Assembly (NCBI RefSeq): GCF_036373705.1
Contig: NC_089863.1
Coordinates: 9,677,857 to 9,741,856 of the forward strand
Direction of reading: 5' to 3'
Origin: Amia ocellicauda
Lineage: Eukaryota; Chordata; Actinopteri; Amiiformes; Amiidae
Length of the DNA: 64,000 nt
Part shown: positions 23,639 through 35,839 of the stretch, one piece after another
Position numbering within the stretch: position 1 is the first letter of the stretch
Layout: each line of letters opens with the position of its first letter
Notes under the pieces: generated by a model
What the model saw: only the letters and a program-made list of their open reading frames with translations
Told to the model about the DNA's origin: nothing
Database searches by the model: none
Program-made: the position numbers and the translations under genes

Positions 23639-24149
23639 TATTAAGTAAAATGTACAGAATATCATCCTGCAGAAAACAAAAAAGTATTTGTTTTATTTGT
23701 ATTATTATTATTTAATGATTTCTTAGCAGACACAATTAAATACAGAACACCTTCATGGCCTTAACATTAATACTTCTACTACTACATACAGTGATAATAA
23801 TGAAAATAAGTATTATAATCCACACGATATCTCTTATTTCTGAATCGCCGCCAATCTCTGCCCTTGCGCAACACGAACAGGCCACGCCCACTTCCCCATT
23901 CCACCGACCGGCTCTGTGCTCATGAATATTCATGAGCGGGACACCGGAGACGGCACTTACACATAAAGCGCTGTTGTCTTTCCCGGTAAAACATGGCTCG
24001 TTGGGATAATAAGTCGTACATGTTCAGGGCGGGTCGCCTCTAATGCAAACCAGGTGCACCGTGTTAAAAAATGCAACTGTTTTCAAAGAGATGCCTTGTA
24101 ATATGAAACGAGGCAGGGTGTCCATTGCGGTGCCTTGAATAGAGAGGGC

Positions 24150-24240
24150 TCAATCCCACAATGCACCGCCGCGCCTACAACGGAAGTTCCCCAGTGAAAT
24201 TGGCGGGGTTCTCCACCGAGGTATCGCGATTACCGAGTGC
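24150..24240 (+). promoter_or_regulatory. Candidate promoter of the BED-GIMAP gene (ZNF143/THAP11-like and ETS words)
   Basis: TCCCACAATGCACCGCCGCG at 24154-24173 resembles the ZNF143/THAP11 promoter element (CCCACAATGCAYTGCG). CGGAAG at 24181-24186 is an ETS core, followed by GC-rich sequence up to the ATG at 24383. The same pair of words occurs in the relic copy at 21701-21735, where the ETS core has changed to CAGAAG. No TATA box is evident, which fits this promoter class. Confidence 0.5.
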
Positions 24241-24382
24241 GCACGGTTTCAACTTTTAACGCGTTTTCATTAGATTTGTGTATGATAAATGATAAGTGTA
24301 TCCATCAGTTACCCACTAGTATTTTTGTATTTCTCCACCAGCTAATTGCTGCTAAACATCTGCATTTCGTGGCGCTGGAAAC

Positions 24383-27300
24383 ATGCCGAACAGCAGACAC
24401 CTTTACCAGCGGGACAGGGACCTCTTCCCCCCGGCCAGGCGAATCAATTCAGCCGTCTGGGCGTATTTCGGATATGTGAAAAACGACCAGGGCACCGTTG
24501 TTGAGGACGGGAAACCAGTCTGCAAATTGTGCAGGATCCAGGTGTCGGCTATAAGTGGGAACACGTCCAACATGTTCGCCCACCTCCGAGTCCATCACCC
24601 GTCCCACCACAAAAAAGCCCTGGTATGTTCAGCCTTGCATGCACTTCACCACGTTTTATATGCAAAATACAGTTTGGTATCAACCTGAAATGCAACTGCA
24701 AAGTAAGTGGACGAGGAGCACGTTTAGTACGTAATAGTACATTAAGAGGTGATCTGAAACCTTGCAAGGCTAGTGGCTGTTTAACATTATTTAATAAAGC
24801 TGTGTCATGTGATCTCAACTAAAATGGCGAAGTCTGCAGTATTGTGTGGAAACTGTTTTGTTTGGAGGTAGTTTTATTCTATAACCAATTTAATGTAGAT
24901 TATTCTTATATTCTTTAATATAAATCACTTGTGGCATGTTTTCACCCCCTCATCATATTGTAATCAGTCATTCAGGTTTAATGTGAATCTTCATAACCTT
25001 TATGGAGTGGAACATACAGTATGCATGGTGATTAAATACCTGAACAAAATCATATTTTGATAGTGAATTGTATTGTATGCAGATCTAGAGAATGCCTGCA
25101 TTGTCTTTATTTAAAAGAGAAACAGTGTAACATCATTATTCATACCTGCAACATTCCCACCTAGCTGTTCCGTTTAACTCGGATACTGTAGTCACTTAAG
25201 TATGCAGTTAGTCTATGTTGCAGTTTACAGTATAGTATTGTGAACCGAAAATACACTTATAGCACGCTTTTCATTTGGACTTTACAATAGCCAGAGCTGC
25301 TTTGGTCTGGGGGGCAGCGGGGGTGTTACAGTTTTAGCTACCGTCACTAATTCATCTTTCTCGTCTGTGTTATTCCAACAGCAGACAAAGGATGCGCTGG
25401 ACCCAAGACGACACACCGCCCAGCATACCCAGCGTAAGTGGACTGATCTGTGGGTGACAAGGTGTCTTGGGGTTGAATCCCGGCAGGGGGGACTGGGCAC
25501 ATATGCAGACCTTCCTCCAGGACAAGAATCTGACCTGTCTGGAACAGCAAGCTGCCTGTGAGGCCTATTCCCTCACTACTGGGCAAAGAGGGGGTAGGAG
25601 AATAGTAGTAGCTGCAGCAGTAGTAATAGTTATAGTAGCTGCAGTGTGGAGTAGTGGTCAGGGCTCTGAAGAGGAGGGTTATGGGTTCAGTCCCAGGTGG
25701 GGAACACTACTGCTGTACCCTTGAGTGAGGTGCTATACCTAGATTGCTCCAGTAAAAACCTAGCTGTATAAACGGGTAATTATATATACCAATAATGTGA
25801 TATATTGTAACAATTGTAAGTCCTCCTGGATATGGGTATCTTCTACGAAGCATAATACCAGCAGCAATCATAATTATACACTATTATTTCATGCACAATC
25901 TAAGCATTTTATTAATTTGCACTTAAAATTATTACAAATATTATGACACTCCAGTTGGAGCCAACATACAGAGTAGCACCATATAACACCAATGTGAAGT
26001 TTGGACATCCAAGGGACAAACTCTTTGCTCCTCCAGCACCTGGCGAACTCGGAGAAGGTCTGCAGCTCCAGCTTCACACTGTGGAGTAAATATGTCTGTG
26101 TGTCTGAACCCCATAACCCACCTGTCTGTGCTGTGCTCCTCTGCAGCCGTCAGACCGAGCCTACGAGTCATAAAGACGGAGCCGTGCAGTGAGGAGGAGG
26201 CAGAGGGGCTGTCAGAGCCCAAGAGACCCTGCAGCAGAGACATCCATACCAGCTGTAAGTCATGACCACTGTGGCCCCGAGCCGCACGAACACACTGGCT
26301 AATAAAGACCAATGCTGTGTTTACATGGAGCCTAATATTCCGTTAACAATATGTCTAATAGCTTAATGAAATGCCTTCATAAAAACACCTGAATGGGAAC
26401 AGACTAATCACATTGAGCTCATTCCGAATGAATTTTCGATCTGAATGAAGGGGTGGTGTAGACCTTTGATAATCTATTCAATAGAAGAATATTAGTGTCT
26501 GATAGCCATGTAAACGCTTTAATCAATTACTTTCTCGATTGGAAACTTTTTTTTCGGCGCATGTCCATTAATTTGACTTGAAAATGATCTTGCTCTTATC
26601 CAGTGATCTCTTGTCGCTGCGGGAGGTATGGGCATCGAGCTAATCATTTGAATCAAATTGCCTTTGCGGTGCACTAATTCTTTTTTTCATCTTGTAATGT
26701 TCAACAAGTGCACAAGGAGTGTTTGGAGCCAAGGCAGTTGATTTTGGTACCGTGTACAGCACGCAATACATAGTACCACTACCATGGGCAAGAATAGCAT
26801 GAGCTTTCTTTTGTAATACTAACCTTAACGCTAAAGTTGGCCTACGCGTGTGCAAAAATGTATTCCGATTACATGCCATGTATATATAAACAAATACCTC
26901 CAAAGGATTGCCTTATATTAGTGTACATATAAACGGTTCATTCAGAAATCTTAAGCCATAAGGAATTCATTCAGATTGTTAAAATTCTCTACATGTAAAC
27001 ATAACCACTGCAGGCATAATTAATATCAGTGGGAAAGTAAGAAACAGCTGAAGATTGCGATGATGTGACCTGCTGCATGTGTAAGTCTTGTGCTTCTAAC
27101 CTCCGGCATCAGCACACAGACAGTCTACTTGGATAAACTGAGTTTTTATTTGCTCTCCCAATTCAGCAGACCCTCTCACAGACTCTTCGGATCCTCCCTC
27201 AGTCTCCTCAGACCCTCCCTCAGTCTCCTCGGCCTCGGACCCTCCCTCAGTCGCCTCAGACCCTCCGCCTGCGCTGCGGCTGGTGCTGCTGGGGAAGACC

Positions 27301-28152
27301 GGGGCCGGGAAGAGCGCCTCGGGGAACACCATCCTGGGCAGGAAGGCTTTTCTCTCCGAGTGCAAACCCTGCTCCGTCACACAGCAAAGCATGAAGTGGA
27401 ATATCATGATCTGCAGAAAAAGCGTCTCAGTGGTGGACACCCCGGGCCTGTTTGACACGACCCTGCCTATAGACACCGTGGCCGAGGAGACCGTGAGATG
27501 CATCCAGTTGTCCTCCCCGGGGCCCCACGTCCTCCTGCTGGTGCTGCAGCTGGGCCGCTACACAGAGGAAGAGAGAAGGGCGGTCAGCATCATCCAGCAG
27601 ATATTCGGAGAGGAGGCCACCAGGTACATGATAGTGCTGTTCACAGGCGGAGACCAGCTGGAGAACACAACCATTGAGCAGTTTATCGGCGCAGACCAGG
27701 ACCTGCAGCAGCTGGTGAGGTGCTGTGGGGGCCGGTTTCACGTCCTCAATAACAAAGATCAGGACGACCGAGGCCAGGTGACCGATCTCATCAGGAAGAT
27801 CACCACCATGGTGCAGGACAACGGGGGCGGCTGCTACACCAGTGAGATGTACCAGCAGGCCGAGGAGGCTCTCGTTCACAAAAGCGTGGAGCTGCAGCGC
27901 AGATACCAGGAGAATCTGGAGAAAAGGCTGCAGCAAGCAGAGGAGAGACACAAGAGCGAAGTGAGAGAGTTACAGCAGAAGATTGCAAGAATGCAGGAAC
28001 TGGATCAACTCATGAACGAGGAGAAGCAGGAGATTCAGAATCATTTCCAGCAGAAACTGGAAGCGGCAAGAGAGGAGGCAGAGAGCAGCACTGTACTGGG
28101 GGGACTGCTCACTATGGTGAGGGAGGTTTTCTCTCAGTTTTGGGGGAGATAG
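24383..28152 (+). CDS. BED-type zinc finger-GIMAP GTPase fusion (GIMAP copy 3)
   Basis: Predicted exons: 24383-24622 (80 codons, phase 0), 25382-25433, 26147-26254 and 27167-28152; 1386 nt, 461 aa. Exon 1 encodes a BED zinc finger: W26 and F29 in [10 protein letters not shown]47-x2-C50 in VCKLCRI, and H67-x4-H72 in AHLRVHHP, preceded by a basic N-terminus. Exons 2-3 encode a linker with a SUMO-type IKTEP motif ([20 protein letters not shown]). Exon 4 has a Ser/Pro linker repeating SDPPSVSS, then the GIMAP domain: G1 GKTGAGKS (176-183), G3 VDTPGLFD (223-230), [20 protein letters not shown]4 VLFTGGDQL, coiled coil, end FSQFWGR. The exon 4 start is ambiguous: acceptors at 27167, 27170, 27203, 27224 and 27251 all keep frame; 27251 is orthologous to copies 1 and 2 and would give 433 aa. 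BED fingers usually bind DNA, so a nuclear role is possible but unproven. An AATAAA signal lies at 28347. Confidence 0.78.
25642..25862 (+). mobile_element. tRNA-derived SINE in intron 2 of GIMAP copy 3
   Basis: A-box-like GTGGAGTAGTGGTCAGGGCT and B-box-like GGGTTCAGTCCCAGG, followed by GTACCCTTGAGTGAGGT, AGATTGCTCCAGTAAAAACC, TATAAACGGGTAATTATAT and AACAATTGTAAGTCCTCCTG. The head-body-tail order is that of a fish SINE family; a tail of the same family lies at 48890-48940. Sense orientation. Confidence 0.75.
26315..27010. mobile_element. Putative MITE in intron 3 of GIMAP copy 3
   Basis: An insertion of about 690 bp absent from the same intron of copies 1 and 2: left flank TAATAAAGACCAATGC matches copy 1 at 9312 onward, right flank GCATAATTAATAT matches 9347 onward. 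The ends carry inverted TGTTTACATG (26318-26327) and CATGTAAACA (26992-27001). No transposase is seen. Family not assigned; exact termini and target duplication are uncertain. Confidence 0.55.
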
Positions 28153-28224
28153 ATACAGCCTGTAGTGCTCTTACAGTGACATATGCAGAGATTGATATTA
28201 CAGATAAATACTTACTTGATGAAA

Positions 28225-28690
28225 TTACTTAGGGCTCAGAGGGAGGAACGGGACAGGTGATGTTTGTTTATAAAAGCAAATGTTTGGTGGCCAGTGTTGC
28301 TTATGTTTGTATATGAAGAAGTCAGGTGTATTACACTGTATAACAAATAAAACTCTTTCAAGGAATGATTTTAAATTGTGTTTATTTACTTCTAGGTCTT
28401 CAGTACAAGCACTGCAGCAATACTGACAGGGTCTGATCGTTATAAGTATAATAATAATATGATGGACAGGGAGAGAGAGATTGTCCTCTGTAATCGGTAA
28501 GCCTGATTTATGCATCTGCGTCTCTGCGAACATGCAGGGGCGTCTGCCAAAACAGTTGTACGTACCGTTAACATAGGGGGCAGTGTCGCGTTAACTACAT
28601 CAGAATCTACAGAAAATGAAGAAGAAACACAGAAACGGAAATCTGTTTTCTATGGTGCACCGTTTGTGTCGAGAGTACGAAAGCACAAAT
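28225..28690 (+). other. 3' UTR and flank of GIMAP copy 3
   Basis: AATAAAACTCTTTC at 28347-28360 is the probable polyadenylation signal. GAGAGATTGTCCTCTGTAAT (28475-28494) is shared with the flank of copy 1. From about 28500 a GC-rich stretch (GCATCTGCGTCTCTGCGAAC) is unlike its surroundings and may be a fragment of a dispersed element. No gene is recognised. Confidence 0.5.
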
Positions 28691-29725
28691 GAATCACAAA
28701 TTAACAAAATGAGGGAAATTATTTATAGGCCGCTAAGTCAAATATTCCAAATGACACTTAGAACAGGGGATGTTCCAACTGACTGGAAAACAGCAAATGT
28801 CACACCAATCCACAAGAAAGAGGACAAAACTGAGCCAGGAAATTATACCCCAATCAGTCTCACCTGCATCATTAGATTACATTATTTGTCATTTATCTGA
28901 CACTCTTATCCAGTGTACCCATTTATACAGCTGGGCATTTTACTGGAGCAATATAAGTGAAGTACCTTGCTCAAGAGCACTGCCCCACCTGGGATTTGAA
29001 CCCACAACCTTCCAGTTATAAGCGAGGTTGTTAGTGGAGTTCCACAGGGATCAGTACTAGGGCCTTTGCTTTTTCTAATCTATATTAATGATCTGGACTC
29101 TGGGATAGTTAGCAAACTTGTCAAATTTGCAGATGATACTAAAATAGGTGGCTCAGCAGATACAATCACGGCAGCACAGGCTATTCAAAGGGACTCAAAG
29201 GGAATATTCAGTTGTGGGCCGACTCCTGGCAGATGAAATTCAATGTGGACAAGTGCAAGGTAATACATGCAGGTAACAAAAATGTCCACTATAATTACAC
29301 TATGGGAGGAACAGAACTAGATTAAGTAACGCATGAGAAAGACCTAGGAGTCTATGTGGACTCCTCACTTTCTCCATCCACACAATGTGTGGAAGCAATA
29401 GCAGAATGTTAGGGTCTTCAAAATCATGAAGGGCATCGACCACATCAAACCAGAGGAGCTTTTCCAGATCAGCAGGGACACACGCACCCGGGACACAAAT
29501 GGAAATTGGGCTTCAAGGCATTCAAGACATAAAACAGGAGACACTTCTTCACACAGAGAGGCGTCACAATCTGAACAAACTCCCCAGCGATGTGGCTGAA
29601 GCTGAAAATTTGTGAACATTTACAAATAGACTGGATAGGATCCTTGGATCACTCGGTTATTAATGGACACCAAACGAGCACCATGGAGTGAATGGTCTCT
29701 CGTTTGTACACTTTCTTATGTTCTA
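28690..29725 (+). mobile_element. CR1-like LINE, broken, with a nested retroposon
   Basis: 28690-28868 encodes FQMTLRTGDVPTDWKTANV and IHKKEDKTEPGNYTPISLTC. It is interrupted at 28870-29028 by a short dispersed element (ATTATTTGTCATTTATCTGA, ACACTCTTATCCAG, GGGATTTGAACCCACAACCT). The LINE resumes at 29029 with [34 protein letters not shown] and the 3' region, ending near TTCTTATGTTC (29711). Internal deletions and frame breaks show that it is dead. CR1 residue order matches the copies at 4.1 and 22.5 kb. Confidence 0.85.
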
Positions 29726-30680
29726 ATTTCAACCATGAAATGAAATGCAACTTTTACATTTTATACACAACGTATTTTTCCTTACATCATTTAGTGGACA
29801 TAATGCATACGCGGGTGTTCATTCAGACCACGGAAGGCAAAGTAAATTTTACTATTCATTCACAAAATTGCTAAACACGATAAACGTATTTTGTAGGACA
29901 AAATAGGAGAGACCAGGGCTGGTTGTCACACTTTTTACTCAATCTTATATTTATCTGGCTTATATTTATTCTATTACTGGGTGTGAGCCACAGCTAAACC
30001 TACAGACACTGGGCGTAAGGCAGGATTACATTCTGGACAGGACTGTGACAGGACAGTGCTAACCACCACGCCACCGTGCCACCCATTTATTGAACATACA
30101 AGACATTTTTGAGTGTTAGGGCTACAGCTTAAATGGGAGGGTGATTTTGCCTCTGGGCTAGTTGCCTCTGCTTTGGGCGGTGGTGTTTTAAGAAGCTGGT
30201 AAACCAATCTGAGCTGGCTTGATCTTTATCTGTCTATGACTGGAAGGCAAGTTTCTGTACTTCTTTTGGGTAATACCAAAATAAATATCAGACACCTTAG
30301 ATATGTATTCCACTAGCTGTCTCTCCATCTCAAAAGGAATGATCTGTCTTTTCTTAATGTATCCAAATTACGCTCTGCTTCCCTGCATGTCCAACACTGA
30401 TCTTTTTGCACTATCGGTATGCGAAAACCAGCCCCAAATTTCATGTGACAACTTGCCTCAAACAGACTGTTATGCTAACTTTATGCTGACTACCTGATGT
30501 GTGTTTCATATGTGTGTGTGCATGAAAAGTTAAAATAATTTCCTAAACGGCCCCTCATAGTAGAAGATGAGAAAACAAAACTGTACATTAATTTCAAAAT
30601 TTAATTTGGTCCAATACCTACTGACAGGACAGTGGCAATTGATGGTCTTTTTTTGTCAGTTTTGAACTTTGTTAAATCCA
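29726..30680. other. Intergenic AT-rich sequence with SINE remnant
   Basis: No gene recognised. About 29985-30095 is a reverse, truncated copy of the SINE seen at 18134 (on the - strand GGGTGGCACGGTGGCGTGGT, then AGCACTGTCC and GCCCAGTGTCTGTAG). The rest shows no long frame or repeat. Confidence 0.5.
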
Positions 30681-30686
30681 ACAACT

Positions 30687-30692
30687 TTTATT
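30687..30692 (-). terminator. CIROP polyadenylation signal
   Basis: AATAAA on the - strand (TTTATT on +), about 125 bases downstream of the CIROP stop codon. Confidence 0.6.
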
Positions 30693-30817
30693 TAAGTAAT
30701 GGGCAGTATACAAATCAAATGTTTTAATTTAGATGGGCTATGAGAGACTTCTGAAGTGGTTTAATATTGTTACGCTTGCGGGGGGTTCCCAAGGAGTCGA
30801 CCCAACTCATCATTGCA

Positions 30818-33487
30818 TCATGGGATTTTGGCAGGGGGGCAATTGGCTGGAGCTGCGGTTCTGTCAGGGTGTCTGTTGTCGGTGCCCCCCGCTTCCCACT
30901 CCCCCGCTGCATGAACTCTGACCCTGGCGGAGTGGTGCTTCCAGTGAGAGAGAGCGAGGGCGGCGCTAACAAGGGTGAGGAGACAGAGCGCGCTCAGACT
31001 GCCCAGCACTGCAGCCAGCGTCGCCCGGGACACAGTGGCCCTGGAGGAATCAGGGGTCATGGTGGAGTTAGAGGTCCCGGGCAGGATGGTGAAGAACTGG
31101 GTACTGAGAGAGACAGAGGGAGAGAGAGGGTTAATACAGACACACTGAACACTACAGCACATTAACACTGCACTGAGAGAGAGAGGGTTAATACAGACAC
31201 ACTGACTGGACACTACAGCACATTAACACTGCACTGAGAGAGAGAGGGTTAATACAGACACACTGACTGACTGAACACTACAGCACATTAACACTGCACT
31301 GAGAGAGAGAGGGTTAATACAGACACACTGACTGAACACTACAGCACATTAACACTGCACTGAGAGAGAGAGGGTTAATACAGACACACTGACTGAACAC
31401 TACAGCACATTAACACTGCACTGAGAGAGAGAGGGTTAATACAGACACACTGACTGAACACTACAGCACATTAACACTGCACTGAGAGAGAGAGGGTTAA
31501 TACAGACACACTGACTGACTGAACACTACAGCACATTAACACTGCACTGAGAGAGAGAGGGTTAATACAGACACACTGAACACTACAGCACATTAACACT
31601 GCACTGAGAGAGAGGGTTAATACAGACACACTGACTGACTGAACACTACAGCACATTAACACTGCACTGAGAGTGAGGGTTAATACAGACACACTGACTG
31701 GACACTACAGCACATTAACACTGCACTGAGAGAGAGAGGGTTAATACAGACACACTGGCTGACTGAACACTACAGCACATTAACACTGCACTGAGAGAGA
31801 GAGGGTTAATACAGACACTGACTGAACACTACAGCACATTAACACTGCACTGAGAGAGAGAGGGTTAATACAGACACACTGACTGGACACTACAGCACAT
31901 TAACACTGCACTGAGAGAGAGAGGGTTAATACAGACACACTGACTGAACACTACAGCACATTAACTGCACTGAGAGAGAGGGTTAATACAGACACACTGA
32001 CTGGACACTACAGCACATTAACACTGCACTGAGAGAGAGAGGGTTAATACAGACACACTGACTGAACACTACAGCACATTAACACTGCACTGAGAGAGAG
32101 GGTTAATACAGACACACTGACTGAACACTACAGCACATTAACACTGCACTGAGAGAGAGGGTTAATACAGACACACTGACTGAACACTACAGCACATTAA
32201 CACTGCACTGAGAGAGAGAGGGTTAATACAGACACACTGACTGAACACTACAGCACATTAACACTGACCTGAGAGAGAGGGTTAATACAGACACACTGAC
32301 TGAACACTACAGCACATTAACACTGCACTGAGAGAGAGAGGGTTAATACAGACACACTGACTGAACACTACAGCACATTAACACTGCACTGAGAGAGAGA
32401 GGGTTAATACAGACACACTGACTGAACACTACAGCACATTAACACTGCACTGAGAGAGAGAGGGTTAATACAGACACACTGACTGACTGAACACTACAGC
32501 ACATTAACACTGCACTGAGAGAGAGGACAGAGGAATTGATACAGATGTTGATTTACCTGTCACTGGGCATGGGGGCAGTCCACTGCAGTGTGACACTGGG
32601 ACTGGCAGGGGCTTGGTCTGACTGATGACATAATCTCCTATCAGGACAGAACACTACTCCACTGTACCCTGGGACCTGAGAGAGGGAGAGAGAGAGAGTT
32701 GTGGGGTGAAGGGGGTTAATGCAGATACACTGAGTGACATAGAGTGGACACTACTGCAAATGTACTGAGATACAGAGGGAGGGAGAGAGGGTTTAATTCA
32801 GCACATAGAGACCCCAGGTGTGTAGCAGTGTTACCTGTGTGGTTCCGCCGGCCGCACAGTCGACCCAGTCTGACCCCAACACTCGGACCTGGTACCGGTT
32901 TGGCCCGGTACACCTGTGTCTGTAACACTGACCTGCTACTGCATTGACTGTCACGGAGATGTTCTGACAGAGAGAGAGAGTTAATACAGACATACTGACT
33001 GAGTAACTGGACACACCTAACACACACACACACACACATCAGCAGAGACAGGCAGACCTACCTCTCTCCTCAGACTGGAGAAGAAGCAGCGGCTGTCGGA
33101 GTGATAGATCTCCCCGCTCCACTCCTCCACTACACTCCCTCCCTTCCAGCACTCGCTCTGCAGAGAGGGGGAGTGAGAGAGGGAGAGGGATGCTATCAGT
33201 TAAGCAAGAGTTTGAGAAATAGAGGAGTGAGAGAAAGAACACAGGAGGGGTAATTTAGAGACCGTGGGAGAGAGAGAGGGAGGAGAAAAAAGCTGTCACT
33301 TTGCTCGTGCCAATAAATAAAAATGAAATTGAGTTGAGAGAGAGATAGTGAGGTAGAGTGAAGGAGAAAGAGAGAGAGGGATCCTCACCCCTTGGCTAAG
33401 TGGTTTGTAAATGCGGCAGCCATTCAGAAACTCGTCTGTGTCACACTGCCCCTTGTGGAGGTGCAGGTAATGACACCCTGACCCACT

Positions 33488-33530
<43 letters not shown>

Positions 33531-35326
33531 CTATATTAACACTCAGACACTGAACACTCTGACTGACTGACTGATTATCATAATAACAGTAATATAACAA
33601 CAATAAAAATACTTACCTGCCAGTGCAGAAGAATTTGGAAGAATTGTCATGACAGGTGGACAGTGACCCAAACAGGCTCCCCTGACCTACAACACGCAAA
33701 TTATACACAGTATTCACACAGCACACGCTTCCAATATGCCACTGTCATGCAGTCAGTGTGTCAGTCAGAAAGTGTGTCAGGTATCGGTCAGTCAGTCAGT
33801 GTGTCAGTCAGTCAGTCAGTCAGTGTGTCAGTCAATCAGTCAGTCAGTTGCTCCTCTCACCATTGCCCCACTCCAGAGTTTGGCCGGTACTGGTGTTGAC
33901 TCGGTACCAGCCTGTGTCCTGCAGGGCGGCGAGGGTGATCGGGTCGAGCCGCACAGTCCCCTCCGGGCCCAGCGCCGCCGTCATTACTGAGCCCAACAGA
34001 ACACGGGTCTCCCAGTGAGAGGACACGGCACCACCCTGACACACACAGAGTCACAACAGACACTCATGTTAAAACAAAGTGTCAGTGTGTTCAGCGTGTG
34101 TTCAATGTGTGCTCAGTGTGTGTTCAGTGTGTTACCTGGTCCTCCAGTGGGGCTCCCTGCTCTGCCCCGGGGGTGTTGAGGTGAGTGTTGAGGGCAGAAA
34201 TTACCGCAGGGGTGTAGACCCTTGATTGCCCCGTCTCGTCGGTGTTCACCACCCGCCCCCTCAGCGCGCAGCCCCCCACGTCTGCACAGCAACGACACAG
34301 CAGCACAATCAGCACACGACAACAGAGCACCACACAACACACAACACAGCAGCACACTACAACACACTTCAACACACAACATAGAAGTACTATCAGCAAT
34401 AGTAAAAGCAGTAGTAGAGCAGTATTAACAGAAGTAGTAGAGCCGTAGTAAGAGCAATATTAAGAGCAGTAGTGAGAGTCATAGTAGAGCAGTATTAAGA
34501 GCAATAGTAAGAGAAGAAGTAAGCAGTAGAAAGAGCAGGAGTAAGAGTGCTGTACCAGTATGGAAAGTGCAGTCCCTCCAGCTTCTGTACAGCTGACTGG
34601 AGAAGCCCAGAGTGTGGATAACCTCATGCAGCAATGTCTGAAACACAAACAACACCGCACTGCTACACAACACAACATAACATAACAAACTACAACACAA
34701 CATATCACATAATTGATCATCAGTCTCTCTCTCTGTACCAGTACAATGGTGCTGTGTGTGTAACGGGGGTCCGTAAGTCTGTCTCTGCAGATCACCACCA
34801 CGCCTGCCACTGGCCGGCCCATCGCGTCCGACTGACACTGCGCTGCGTACGCCACCACACTGGACTGAGAGAGAGAGAGAGAGAAAGAGAGGGGGAGAGA
34901 GAGAGAGAGAGGCGAGGGATTAATACAGACACATATACAACCAATTCTCTACCGAACAGAGTGTGATCTTATAAATACAGCGTGATCACAATTTTAACAC
35001 CAACTCACTGTGTGACTAACAGACAAATAACAATACCAGTCTGACCTGGGCTCTGCACTTGTCAGTGTTGTCGGTGTGGAGGTACAACAGGAAGTCAGTG
35101 TCAGGAAGTCCCGCCCCCTGGGGTCGCAGGAGGGTCATGGAGGCAGAGTCAGGGTCAAGGTAAACCGCACAACCCGCCAGGTGATCGTCCGGGATCTATA
35201 GATAATAGACAGCGATAATCAGTACCCATTAAACTATAACAACAACAAAAATGACACTCCAGGGAGAGAGAGAGAGCGCCCCCTCACTCTGTACAGGCCT
35301 AGCAGGGGAACTGCAGCTCACTGGAA

Positions 35327-35372
<46 letters not shown>

Positions 35373-35807
35373 TAGACTCACAGTGATGTCAAGACAGGTC
35401 TCTGTTCTGTAGTTCTCATTGGCTCGACCACACCTGAGGGAGAGGGAGAGAGAGAGAGAGAGAGGGAGTTACAACAGACTGAATGACAGGACATTAACAC
35501 CACAATGAGAAGAAGAGAGACAGACAATGAGAAAAAGACAGGGAGACACACACAGACAGACAGTCGGACACACAGATGCACAGACAGACACACTGACCTG
35601 TTGTAGTTGGCTGCACTGCTGTTCCTCCAGGTGTATCTGCAGTAGCTGCCAATGTCTCTGCTGAGCAACAGCCTGCCCTGCACCCTACTCACTGTGGACA
35701 CACACACACTGTTACACACACACTGTTACACACTGTTACACACACACACTGTTACACACACACTGTTACACACTGTTACACACACACACTGTTACACACA
35801 CACTGTT

Positions 35808-35839
<32 letters not shown>

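Noticed and set aside
24237..24479. Alternative start at 24237 upstream of the BED exon
   Set aside because: That frame differs from the BED frame and ends before the donor at 24622; the ATG at 24383 gives the complete finger.
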